Part shown: one piece after another, positions 1 to 7,588 of the stretch
Position numbering within the stretch: position 1 is the first letter of the stretch
Layout: each line of letters starts with the position of its first letter
Notes under the pieces: generated by a model
Told to the model about the DNA's origin: nothing
Databases searched by the model: none
What the model saw: the letters and a program-made list of their open reading frames with translations, nothing else
Translations under genes and position numbers: made by a program
DNA from: Flavobacteriales bacterium
GTDB lineage: Bacteria > Bacteroidota > Bacteroidia > Flavobacteriales_D > Crocinitomicaceae
DNA length: 8,114 nt
Direction: 5' to 3'
NCBI GenBank assembly: GCA_947461185.1
Contig: CANHJY010000076.1
Span: 1 to 8,114 of the forward strand

Positions 1-52
1 AACTAATAAAAATGGCAAAAACAAAAACAATGGTTAAGATTAGTTTATTCAT
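1..52 (-). CDS. 5' end of an unrecognised gene with a signal-peptide-like start (partial)
   Basis: Seventeen codons are visible before the window ends, reading MNKLILTIVFVFAIFIS. This is a Met, a short polar stretch with one Lys, then an unbroken hydrophobic run, as expected of a signal peptide or first membrane segment. The frame is open back to an in-frame ATG at 97 (32 codons in all). I prefer the ATG at 52 because the best promoter match (77-107) would start transcription near 70, downstream of the ATG at 97, and because the hydrophobic run then sits at the true N terminus. The product is probably exported or membrane-bound; its function cannot be read from so little. It seems to be a separate transcription unit from the hsd operon. 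The chance of a spurious ORF is real given the short length. Confidence 0.45.
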   Translation of the reverse strand, partial: MNKLILTIVFVFAIFIS

Positions 53-76
53 GGTTAGTTTAGGGTAATTTGATTT

Positions 77-107
77 CAAATCTAGTAATTTATTCATTTT
101 TAAACAA
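77..107 (-). promoter_or_regulatory. Bacteroidota-type promoter (-33 TTG, -7 TAGATTTG)
   Basis: On the minus strand, TAGATTTG (77-84) matches the Bacteroidota -7 consensus TAnnTTTG exactly. TTG (105-107) lies 20 bases upstream, inside the 17-23 base spacing known for Flavobacterium and Bacteroides promoters. Transcription would begin near 70, giving a leader of about 18 bases to the ATG at 52. The -33 element overlaps the last codons of the 203-residue gene. Such motifs occur by chance in AT-rich DNA, but both boxes, the spacing and the position before a plausible start all agree. Confidence 0.5.
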
Positions 108-711
108 TTGTTAAAGCAGTTGCAGCAGAAATTATAATAACAATAAAGATTCCCAAACAACCCCCACTTTGACTATTTGATTTTTGTGTAGTTGTACCCT
201 CAGTTTTGTAATTATTATTTGGATTAAGGTGTACTTTGGTGCGATCGTATTTCAAATAGTCGAAGTACATTTTAAAATAAAGAAAAAATAAATCTTCTTG
301 TAAATGATTAACTGTATAATGCTCATTAATCTTATGATCACCCATTGAGCTGCCAAGTGTTCCTAAAGCCAAAATGGACATATTTATTCCAACTTTTGTC
401 GAAATAGATGATGCTTTAAATAGGTTAGGTGAATTATTAATAATAGCAATCTGGCAATTCATCACAAATTCTTCTTGGATTTGGTTCAAATTTTCTTTGA
501 CTTTTTGATGATTACCAATACCATTTAAATAAGAATAAATAATGTCTTCCTCTTGTTCAGGACTGAGGCCATCTGGAATAAAAAGAGAGATGTATTGAAA
601 AGTTGTCAAGGCTGTAGCTAAATGACCAGATGCATTCACTGATTTAACATCGTATTTTTCAATTAAATCTTGTTTAAACTCACTTGTGCTTTTGTTCTTG
701 TCTATCTTCAT
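100..711 (-). CDS. Unrecognised 203-residue protein with a C-terminal membrane anchor
   Basis: I do not recognise the family. Residues 1-160 are soluble-looking and mostly helical, with several His-containing stretches around 123-136 (DHKINEHYTVNH) and an aromatic-rich helix near 141-154. A polar Asn/Thr/Ser/Gln-rich linker follows (about 163-182), then Gly-Gly-Cys and a hydrophobic segment (185-203) that runs to the last residue. There is no N-terminal signal peptide. This is the layout of a tail-anchored membrane protein with its body in the cytoplasm. It lies 78 bases behind hsdR on the same strand, so it could be read through from the operon or have a weak promoter of its own; no Shine-Dalgarno motif precedes its ATG. 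It could be a membrane-bound partner of the defence locus or an unrelated cargo gene. It looks more AT-rich than hsdR. Confidence 0.8.
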   Translation of the reverse strand: MKIDKNKSTSEFKQDLIEKYDVKSVNASGHLATALTTFQYISLFIPDGLSPEQEEDIIYSYLNGIGNHQKVKENLNQIQEEFVMNCQIAIINNSPNLFKASSISTKVGINMSILALGTLGSSMGDHKINEHYTVNHLQEDLFFLYFKMYFDYLKYDRTKVHLNPNNNYKTEGTTTQKSNSQSGGCLGIFIVIIISAATALTIV

Positions 712-789
712 AAGCTTAATTAGTTATATTGTTATTCAATCATATTTAACGAAGTTGAAATGTATTAATCGAATTTCAAATAGATACAC
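712..789. other. Spacer between hsdR and the 203-residue gene
   Basis: This is the only true gap between genes from the right edge to position 100. It is strongly AT-rich. It holds a 7-base inverted repeat (755-761 with 773-779, 11-base loop) but no following T run in the direction of transcription, so I see no terminator. A one-mismatch -7 box (CAGATTTG, minus strand, 799-806) with TTG 19 bases upstream (826-828) lies in the end of hsdR and could be a weak promoter for the downstream gene; I give this little weight. Confidence 0.4.
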
Positions 790-3700
790 TCAACTCCACA
801 AATCTGCCAACATTTCTGCTTGGCGCAATACGGTTTCTGTTGCTAACTTTTGTTGGTCTGGTGGATAGCCGAATTTTCGTAAGGCGCGTTTCACCATTAC
901 CTTCAATTTCGCTTTGACACTTTCTTTAATTGTCCAATCGATGGTTGCATTGCTTTTTACAGTTTCAACGAGATAAATTGCTAATTGACGTAATGTTTCA
1001 TCACCAAGAATTTCACGTGCACTTGGGTTGTTTGCAATCGCATCGTAAAATGCCATCTCGTAATCTGCCAAACCTAACGATTCACCCCGCTTATCTGCTT
1101 GCTTGATCTCATTGGCAAGGTTTATAAGTTCTTGTATTACTTCAGCGGCAGTTAGAATTTTATTCTGGTATTTCTTGATTGAATTTTCAAGCATTTCCAT
1201 TAAGGTTTTTCCTTGAACCAAATTCATTTTACTTCGAACTTTAATCTCATCATTGAGAAGTTTCTTCAATGTTTCCAATGCCAGATTCTGATGTTTCATG
1301 TCCTTGATTTCCATCAAAAACTCTTCTGATAAAATAGAAATATCAGGTCGTTTGATTCCTGCTGCATCAAATACATCAATTACTTGTTCTGAAACCAAAG
1401 CTTGGTCTATTACCTGACGGATTGCAGTTTCAATTTCATCATCTGATTTACCAGACCCTGTTGTATCAAACTTTGCAAGTCTTGCTTTTACCGCTTGAAA
1501 GAAAGAAATTTCATCTTTTGCATCCATTGCCTGGTCATTCGGCACTGCAATAGCGAAAGCTTTTGAAAGAGCAGTTACCTCATTTACGAATCGTTTTTTT
1601 CCGTCTTCAATACTAAGAATGTGCTCCTCTGCAGCTAATATAATTTTTAGTTTGGTTCGTGTATCAGCACTAAAATATTCCTCATACTTAAAACCATCGG
1701 ATTTTGTGATGTAAGGCACACTAGGTTCAGCGGCTAATTGCATATAACTTTCCTGGTGTTGTTCTGTTGGCTTCTCTAAAAACATTTGAGATACAACCTC
1801 TAATTTTTCCAACATTAAACTTACGGCTTGTTCTTGTGCGATAGTTGGATCACCTTTACCACCACTATCTGAGTAAAATGCTAATGCTTTTTTAAGATCT
1901 GATGCAATCCCCAAATAGTCAACTACTAATCCACCAGGTTTATCTTTGTAAACTCTGTTTACTCTGGCAATAGCCTGCATTAAGTTGTGTCCTTTCATCG
2001 GTTTGTCAATGTAAAGGGTGTGCATACTTGGGGCATCAAAACCGGTTAACCACATGTCACGAACGATAACCAGTTTAAGCTCGTCACTTGGGTCTTTCAT
2101 TCGGTCTGCAAGTGTTCTGCGTTGTTCTTTGGTTGTGTGATGTTTGGCTAATGTTGGACCATCAGAGGAAGATGCCGTCATTATGACTTTAATTGCTCCC
2201 TTTCCTAAGTCATCATTGTGCCAATTTGGACGGATTTTTACTATTTCCTGATAAAGTTCTGCCGCAATTCTGCGTGACATACTCACAATCATTCCTTTTC
2301 CTTCAAACACGGCTTGTCTCTCTTCGAAATGGGAAACGATATCTTGCGCAATGTTTTTTATACGATTTTCACTTCCAATAAGTGCCTCTAATTGCGTCCA
2401 CTTTGCTTTAGCCTTTTGAGTATCCGTTAGTTCTTCCTGATTCAATTCGTCATCTAAATCTTCTACTAATTTCTTTCCTTCTTCACTCAGATTAACTTTT
2501 GCAAGACGACTTTCATAATAGATGCGAACAGTAGCTCCATCGTCAACAGCCTGCGCTATGTCATAGATATCGACGTAGTTTCCGAATACAGCTGGAGTGT
2601 TGACATCGGTATTTTCAATTGGTGTACCGGTAAACCCAAGATAAGTAGCGTTTGGTAAAGCATCACGCATGTATTTGGCAAAACCATAAACGATTTTCTT
2701 CCCAATTACATTTCCATTTTCATCTTTGTCATCAACCGTTTTCGCTTTGAAACCATATTGGGTTCGGTGAGCCTCATCAGCTATCACAATTACGTTTTTG
2801 CGTTCAGTCAACGTTTCATAAATATTACCCTCTTCAGGTTGGAATTTTTGTACTGTTGCAAACACAACTCCTCCAGATGCCACCTTCAACAAGTCTTTTA
2901 AATGTTGTCGATCATTTGCCTGAACAGGAACTTGACGGAGTAATTGTTTGGAAGCTGCAAATGTGTCAAATAACTGGTCATCTAAATCGTTTCTATCCGT
3001 TATTACCAAAATGGTTGGATTGTTCAAACGCTGAACTATTTTCCCAGTGTAAAAAACCATTGATAATGATTTTCCGGATCCTTGGGTATGCCATACAACA
3101 CCTCCTTTACGGTCACCGTTTTCCTGAGAGGCTTTAACACTGCTTTCAACCGCTTTGTTTACTGCATAGTATTGATGGTAAGCAGCTACTTTTTTCACGG
3201 TTTCAATAGTCACTAGACCTGTTTTCAAATCTTCTTTTTTGTTCTTTTCAAATACAATGAAGAATCGTATTAGGTCTAAAAGTGTATGTGGATTTAATTG
3301 CCCTTTCAGTAATACTTCTAATTCTGTATCTAAACGAGAAGCCAAGTTTACACCATCTGACGTTTTCCAACTTAAAAACCTTGAAAAACCAGCAGACAAT
3401 GAACCTGATTTTGCTTCTAAACCATCAGATATAACTAAAATACTGTTGTAGGTGAATAAACTTGGAATGGTTGCTTTGTAAGTTTCTAATTGTTTATATG
3501 CCGACTTCACCGTTGCGTTTTCATCCACAGCATTTTTCAATTCAATTACCACTAATGGTATACCATTGACAAAAAGGATAATATCAGGTCTTTTGTTCGT
3601 GTTTTCTTCAATGATGGTGAACTGATTGACTACTAAAAATTCATTGTTTGCAGGCTCATTGAAATCGACCAACCAAACTTTATCACCACGTTGTTCTCCA

Positions 3701-4011
3701 TTTTTTTGATAAACCACATTGATTCCATCTGTAAGAAGCGTGTGGAACTGCTCATTGTTCGTGAGCATATCGGGTGAGTTTATTCGTTGTATTTGGTTTA
3801 AAGCATCTAATTGTGAATCTAAAGGAATTGATGGATTCAGTTTGCTAATGGCATCTTTGAGACGATTTTTCAACAAAATATCCTTATAGGATTCACGTTC
3901 TGGAAATTCCCCATCAGGTGCTATATCTGGACCATAGATATAATGGTAACCTAAGGCTTGTAATTCCTCGATAGCTAATTGTTCTATGTCGTCTTCAAAC
4001 ATCCTTGTCAT
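790..4011 (-). CDS. hsdR: Type I restriction enzyme, restriction/translocation subunit HsdR
   Basis: This 1073-residue subunit joins the HsdM-HsdS complex, uses ATP to pull DNA past the enzyme and cuts DNA whose sites are unmethylated. The N-terminal PD-(D/E)XK nuclease core shows D143 in RPDIILF, followed by VIELK with E157 and K159. The superfamily 2 helicase motor follows: Walker A TQGSGKS (309-315), Walker B DEAH (412-415), TGTP motif III (461-464), and motif VI QAIARVNR (679-686). The C-terminal part (about 870-1073) is helical and ends in the ALRKFGYPPDQ stretch typical of HsdR tails, where it docks on the methylase. Length is normal and every motif is intact, so it should be active. 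Its ATG overlaps the stop of the DUF262-DUF1524 gene by four bases (ATGA), indicating translational coupling. A second Met (residue 4, at 4002) is a possible alternative start. Confidence 0.97.
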   Translation of the reverse strand: MTRMFEDDIEQLAIEELQALGYHYIYGPDIAPDGEFPERESYKDILLKNRLKDAISKLNPSIPLDSQLDALNQIQRINSPDMLTNNEQFHTLLTDGINVVYQKNGEQRGDKVWLVDFNEPANNEFLVVNQFTIIEENTNKRPDIILFVNGIPLVVIELKNAVDENATVKSAYKQLETYKATIPSLFTYNSILVISDGLEAKSGSLSAGFSRFLSWKTSDGVNLASRLDTELEVLLKGQLNPHTLLDLIRFFIVFEKNKKEDLKTGLVTIETVKKVAAYHQYYAVNKAVESSVKASQENGDRKGGVVWHTQGSGKSLSMVFYTGKIVQRLNNPTILVITDRNDLDDQLFDTFAASKQLLRQVPVQANDRQHLKDLLKVASGGVVFATVQKFQPEEGNIYETLTERKNVIVIADEAHRTQYGFKAKTVDDKDENGNVIGKKIVYGFAKYMRDALPNATYLGFTGTPIENTDVNTPAVFGNYVDIYDIAQAVDDGATVRIYYESRLAKVNLSEEGKKLVEDLDDELNQEELTDTQKAKAKWTQLEALIGSENRIKNIAQDIVSHFEERQAVFEGKGMIVSMSRRIAAELYQEIVKIRPNWHNDDLGKGAIKVIMTASSSDGPTLAKHHTTKEQRRTLADRMKDPSDELKLVIVRDMWLTGFDAPSMHTLYIDKPMKGHNLMQAIARVNRVYKDKPGGLVVDYLGIASDLKKALAFYSDSGGKGDPTIAQEQAVSLMLEKLEVVSQMFLEKPTEQHQESYMQLAAEPSVPYITKSDGFKYEEYFSADTRTKLKIILAAEEHILSIEDGKKRFVNEVTALSKAFAIAVPNDQAMDAKDEISFFQAVKARLAKFDTTGSGKSDDEIETAIRQVIDQALVSEQVIDVFDAAGIKRPDISILSEEFLMEIKDMKHQNLALETLKKLLNDEIKVRSKMNLVQGKTLMEMLENSIKKYQNKILTAAEVIQELINLANEIKQADKRGESLGLADYEMAFYDAIANNPSAREILGDETLRQLAIYLVETVKSNATIDWTIKESVKAKLKVMVKRALRKFGYPPDQQKLATETVLRQAEMLADLWS

Positions 4012-5801
4012 ATTAATTCTGGTTGATGACTACTCTTTACTGATGATAAATCAATATCTAATAATTCTTCCGTTTCATTAAAAAACCACTCCCAACGGTC
4101 GTAAATTGATTTAAGATTCCATTGTTTCTCATATTTACCAGTTTCATAATTAGACACAATAGATTGAGTGATTAGGAAGGCAGTAACTTTATCATTTTTA
4201 GTGTCATATTTCCCTTTTCCTTTGTATACCTCCATTTTAACTGAAAAAGGATTGTTGCTTGCCTCAATATTTTTTGCACCACCCAATAAAGTTAGATTTC
4301 CTGCACTATTCAACCATTTTGATGCTATCTCCTTGGTAAAATGATTCCATTCTTGAAATTTGGCATATTGTCTTGGTAAAATATGCTCTAAATGAACTTC
4401 ACTATTTAATTCAATAAATGAAAGCTTGCTTGAATCAGTAACATTGTATTCCATTAATAACAATAATGGCTTGATCCAAAGTTCTGAAGCAATGTGTTCT
4501 GATGTTAAATTTCTTGTTGCTAAAGCTACAATACTGTCTGACTCTATTTTTTTGTTTAACTCATCTGTAATTTCACTAATCGGTCGATTTTCTTTTACCC
4601 ATTTTATTAGGTTGAATGAGGTTTGTTTGATTTGTGACAATGTTTTTCCTGCAATCCAGTACAAGTAATAGAAACGTCGTAACTGAACCATTAACTCCTG
4701 ATATTCTTTGTATTCTGCGTGAAGAGCAGTAAGCAAAATACTTTTCCAGTACATATTCCAACGGATGTACCAAAACGAGAATAATACTTTGTCCTCTTTA
4801 TTATAAATTTCCTTCAGGTATGAATTGGCAAAAGCTTTGATGTCACTTATTACTTCGTTAGGATCGCTATTCGCAAAGATGTCTTGTAATTCATCGTAGA
4901 GCGATTTTTTCGGATTTTGACCAAGTGAATAGTATTCGTAGATAATAAATAAGTCATTCAAGTTAATGTCACAACCTTTTATACTTTGTTCCATTTCACG
5001 CCAGTCAGAAATGAACTGTTCTTCTTTCATTCGTGACGTGTCAACATCATCTTTATATTTCGTATAAAGTTTTTCGAGTAGGTAACTCTTTATTAGATCT
5101 GCTGCAGTTAGGTCCATTCCTCTGTCATTTAATACTTGGAATAACTTTATTGCAAATTCCCTATTCTTGCAGTCAATACGAATGATCTTAACCTTATTAA
5201 ATAGGAAATTAATAAATTCTTCAGCCTTGTCCTTTCCTAATTCGTTTAACTTCTGTTTGAAAAGAAATGCTGTATTGATGAATTTGAATTTTGGTTCTTC
5301 ATCGGTACGTATTTGGTATTTGTATGGCTTTTTAAGTTGTGACGTATCTCCGTTTAGTATATGGGATTCAAAATCACTTTGATGTTGTCGGTGAGTAAAT
5401 AATTTAAGGCGATTGGACTTCCCAAAAAGAGCAATTGAAGATTTTATTGTATCCACATCCACTGCAAATGGATCATCTTCAATGGTTGTTTCATTAATTG
5501 TCGGGAAAAGGTCTCTAATAACACAAAATAATATCATCAAAGTAGTAAGACGTTGTTGTCCGTCCACAACATCCACATAGGCAGATTTTTCATTATCTCT
5601 TGGTTTGGCTGTAATAACTGATCCCAGAAAGTAGTTCTCTTCGTTATTTTCGTAGGCTTCGTGTATATCATCCCAAAGTTTATCTACTTGTTCATCTTCC
5701 CATTTATATGGACGTTGATATTGAGGGATTTTATAGAGTGCGTCCGCATTACCGAATAATTCTCGAATTGATAAGCTTAGGGGTTTAAATGGTTCTTCCA
5801 T
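4008..5801 (-). CDS. Fused DUF262-DUF1524 protein, GmrSD-type (modification-dependent) endonuclease
   Basis: The N-terminal DUF262 domain, a ParB-like nucleotidase fold, shows IPQYQRPYKW (25-34), YFLGS (57-61) and the hallmark DGQQRLTT (80-87). A long helical middle region (about 100-460) links it to a C-terminal DUF1524 His-Me finger (HNH) nuclease domain with HLEHILP (470-476), AGNLTLLGG (500-508), N511 and NNPF (516-519). All expected catalytic positions appear present, so it is probably active. In studied relatives (GmrSD, and the related SspE and BrxU), the DUF262 domain senses or uses nucleotides and the complex cuts modified phage DNA, or nicks DNA in a phosphorothioation-based system. 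Which modification this one recognises cannot be read here. Restriction-linked DUF262 genes in hsd loci elsewhere have been named rloF, as I recall, but I do not assign that name. It starts 9 bases after the 195-residue gene and overlaps hsdR by ATGA. Confidence 0.9.
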   Translation of the reverse strand: MEEPFKPLSLSIRELFGNADALYKIPQYQRPYKWEDEQVDKLWDDIHEAYENNEENYFLGSVITAKPRDNEKSAYVDVVDGQQRLTTLMILFCVIRDLFPTINETTIEDDPFAVDVDTIKSSIALFGKSNRLKLFTHRQHQSDFESHILNGDTSQLKKPYKYQIRTDEEPKFKFINTAFLFKQKLNELGKDKAEEFINFLFNKVKIIRIDCKNREFAIKLFQVLNDRGMDLTAADLIKSYLLEKLYTKYKDDVDTSRMKEEQFISDWREMEQSIKGCDINLNDLFIIYEYYSLGQNPKKSLYDELQDIFANSDPNEVISDIKAFANSYLKEIYNKEDKVLFSFWYIRWNMYWKSILLTALHAEYKEYQELMVQLRRFYYLYWIAGKTLSQIKQTSFNLIKWVKENRPISEITDELNKKIESDSIVALATRNLTSEHIASELWIKPLLLLMEYNVTDSSKLSFIELNSEVHLEHILPRQYAKFQEWNHFTKEIASKWLNSAGNLTLLGGAKNIEASNNPFSVKMEVYKGKGKYDTKNDKVTAFLITQSIVSNYETGKYEKQWNLKSIYDRWEWFFNETEELLDIDLSSVKSSHQPELI

Positions 5802-5810
5802 ATACTATAA

Positions 5811-6398
5811 TTAATGTTGTATTTCGTTTTTCAAACTGGTTTTAAGCCAGTATTTAATATTTTCTTTAACTCCTTTAGACAGTTTTTTTATTTCCACAAA
5901 AGTTTGAATACCTGTCGTTCCTAATCCTCTTATGTCCTTAAAAACAACTTCTTCACCCTTTTTTAACTGAGGGTATTTTAATAGTTCAAAAAAATCATCA
6001 GCTGTTTTATTGTTTGAACTGAAAAAACTATTTAAATCGTAACTTAAAATTTGTTCAAAATGGTTTAGTAATTCGAGGTTGGGCGGATTAGGAGATTTTT
6101 TTAGATTTTCCAGGAATAATGAAAGATTGTGTACTTTTTGAATTTCACCTCCGCACTTTAAAATCAACCCTTTCAATACTAATTCAATACCATGATAAAA
6201 ATTGAAAAGCACTGGAATGGCAATATTGTTATCATTCCAATTAGTTTGCAGGTCATATTTTAACCAAGATTCATCTTCAGATAAGTTACCATCAAAAAAC
6301 AGAAGGTTTTTATTCCCTTGTTTTTCCAATTCCTCAATTGAGTTGATAGTCAATTGAAGAAAGTTATAACCTAATCCTATGAATGCACTACTATTCAT
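5811..6398 (-). CDS. 195-residue helical protein, HEPN-like (unconfirmed)
   Basis: I do not recognise a named family with certainty. The segment from residue 60 to 100 (FYHGIELVLKGLILK, then KVHNLSLFLENL) resembles the core helices of HEPN-fold proteins, where a Glu/Lys-rich helix is followed by a short turn and a His-Asn/Asp-Leu helix start. A DDFFELLKYP segment (134-143) follows. The RX4-6H catalytic motif of HEPN ribonucleases is absent: the protein has a single Arg (R157) with no His after it. It is therefore probably not a HEPN RNase and may be a binding or regulatory partner. Its ATG overlaps the hsdS stop (ATGA), and the next gene begins 9 bases after its stop, so it is made together with both. 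The obvious candidate partner is the DUF262-DUF1524 protein. It looks AT-richer than the hsd genes. Confidence 0.8.
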   Translation of the reverse strand: MNSSAFIGLGYNFLQLTINSIEELEKQGNKNLLFFDGNLSEDESWLKYDLQTNWNDNNIAIPVLFNFYHGIELVLKGLILKCGGEIQKVHNLSLFLENLKKSPNPPNLELLNHFEQILSYDLNSFFSSNNKTADDFFELLKYPQLKKGEEVVFKDIRGLGTTGIQTFVEIKKLSKGVKENIKYWLKTSLKNEIQH

Positions 6399-7588
6399 TC
6401 TTTATCTATTTTAACCCTAACCTCACCGCTCATTAATTTGGGCAGTAACGTGTCACGTTGTTTCTCTAAATTTATTATTGATCTTAAATTTTGATCGTTT
6501 TTTGAAAGTAATGGTTCAATTATTTGAGAAAATTCTTGAACTCTTTCTAATGAGGGAGTTGAAAATTTTAAATTCAAAATATCCTCTGGACGAACTCTTT
6601 GATGACTACCGCTTGTTCCAGATGCTGACATCTCAAGTTCCGCAACTGCATCATCGGATTTTAAAAGACAAAATAAAAAACCGAGGTAATCAATCCTATT
6701 AGGATGAATAACTTGAAACTCTGTTGAGCAAATACACATTTCATCAACGTGCTTTAGATTCAACCATATCCGAGGGATTCGAGGATTTAATTTTGAAACT
6801 AAAATCGAATTTTTATGAACACGATATTTATTACTATGTATGGTATTACCCAATTCAACTTGTGGTTTCTTCCCCGAATCAAATGCTGGTAAACTGAAAT
6901 GTTTATACTCTCCAAATGGATTTTTTGACGGGTTTACACTATCTTTTTTATGTATTGCTATATCTTTTATCTTGAATAGTTTCCACTCCTCTTTCGCTTC
7001 CTCAATAAACCACTGCCTAAAAAGGGTTTCTGCCATTTGCTCCAAGGTTTGGTTTTGGCGGTGGAGTAGGTCAATTTTGTCATCTAAACTTGAAAGGACT
7101 TCTGCAATGGCTTGTTGTTCTGGAAGTGGAGGAAGAGTTAGTTTTAGTTCTCTTAAGCCACTGATTGTTAAAGCTGGTTGTGTACTGCCTATAGCTGACA
7201 TTTCTAATTCACCTTTCCCTCTGGGGGATAATAAATAATAGTATAAGAATAGAGAATCAAGATTTGAATTAAAGTTCTTGAACCAAGTTAGATTACCATC
7301 TTTAAAGTAGAACTCTTCATTTTGTACTATATATGGCACACCCAAGGTTCCAACAGAGGTCAAAAGAATATCTCCTTTTTGAGGGACACCAAACTTAATT
7401 TTAAGTTCATCAAAACGTTCTTGTGTTATAAATAAGTCTGTTGAAATTGTTTTTCCATTGTGCTTTTCTATAATTTCTTTGGAACGATAAAATGGTATGC
7501 CAATGCTAACATATTCTTTGTAAAATATTCGTTTACTTGAGCATATTTCAATTATTTCTCCAAGTTTAAATTCCTTCCATTCACTCAT
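6395..7588 (-). CDS. hsdS: Type I restriction-modification specificity subunit HsdS
   Basis: HsdS decides which split DNA sequence the HsdM and HsdR subunits act on. This 397-residue protein has the usual two-half plan. The first target recognition domain (about 1-150) is followed by the central conserved helices, opening with LPPLPEQQAIAEVL (153-166) and running to RQWF (191-194). The second recognition domain (about 200-342) is followed by the distal conserved helix (346-390) ending in LLPKLMSGEVRV. Each recognition domain ends in a matching ELEMSA motif (128-133 and 317-322), which reflects the internal pseudo-symmetry of the family. Length is normal and nothing is broken. I chose the ATG at 7588; a TTG one codon upstream (7591) is in frame but less likely. 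The start overlaps the end of hsdM by 8 bases. The target sequence cannot be predicted by eye. Confidence 0.96.
   Translation of the reverse strand: MSEWKEFKLGEIIEICSSKRIFYKEYVSIGIPFYRSKEIIEKHNGKTISTDLFITQERFDELKIKFGVPQKGDILLTSVGTLGVPYIVQNEEFYFKDGNLTWFKNFNSNLDSLFLYYYLLSPRGKGELEMSAIGSTQPALTISGLRELKLTLPPLPEQQAIAEVLSSLDDKIDLLHRQNQTLEQMAETLFRQWFIEEAKEEWKLFKIKDIAIHKKDSVNPSKNPFGEYKHFSLPAFDSGKKPQVELGNTIHSNKYRVHKNSILVSKLNPRIPRIWLNLKHVDEMCICSTEFQVIHPNRIDYLGFLFCLLKSDDAVAELEMSASGTSGSHQRVRPEDILNLKFSTPSLERVQEFSQIIEPLLSKNDQNLRSIINLEKQRDTLLPKLMSGEVRVKIDKE

Noticed and set aside
755..779. Inverted repeat as a terminator after hsdR
   Set aside because: The stem is only 7 bases and AT-rich, the loop is 11 bases, and no T run follows in the direction of transcription.
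249..783. ATTTCAAATAG repeated at 249-259 and 773-783, with ATTTCAAAT also at 73-81
   Set aside because: Short AT-rich words recur by chance in this sequence; spacing is irregular and one copy is within a coding region.
686..868. Plus-strand ORF of 60 codons with a hydrophobic N terminus that spans the hsdR spacer
   Set aside because: Its second half is antisense to the conserved end of hsdR and its first part overlaps the start of the 203-residue gene. The hydrophobic run comes from AT-rich codons, and no promoter or ribosome site supports it.
5883..6102. Runs of six or seven A or T in the 195-residue gene as phase-variation tracts
   Set aside because: Runs of seven also occur in hsdM, hsdR and the DUF262-DUF1524 gene, so they reflect base composition. 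They are shorter than typical switching tracts and all frames are intact.
6840..7238. Plus-strand ORF of 132 codons
   Set aside because: It lies wholly antisense to hsdS, which has clear family motifs in the opposite frame; it resembles nothing and is a shadow.
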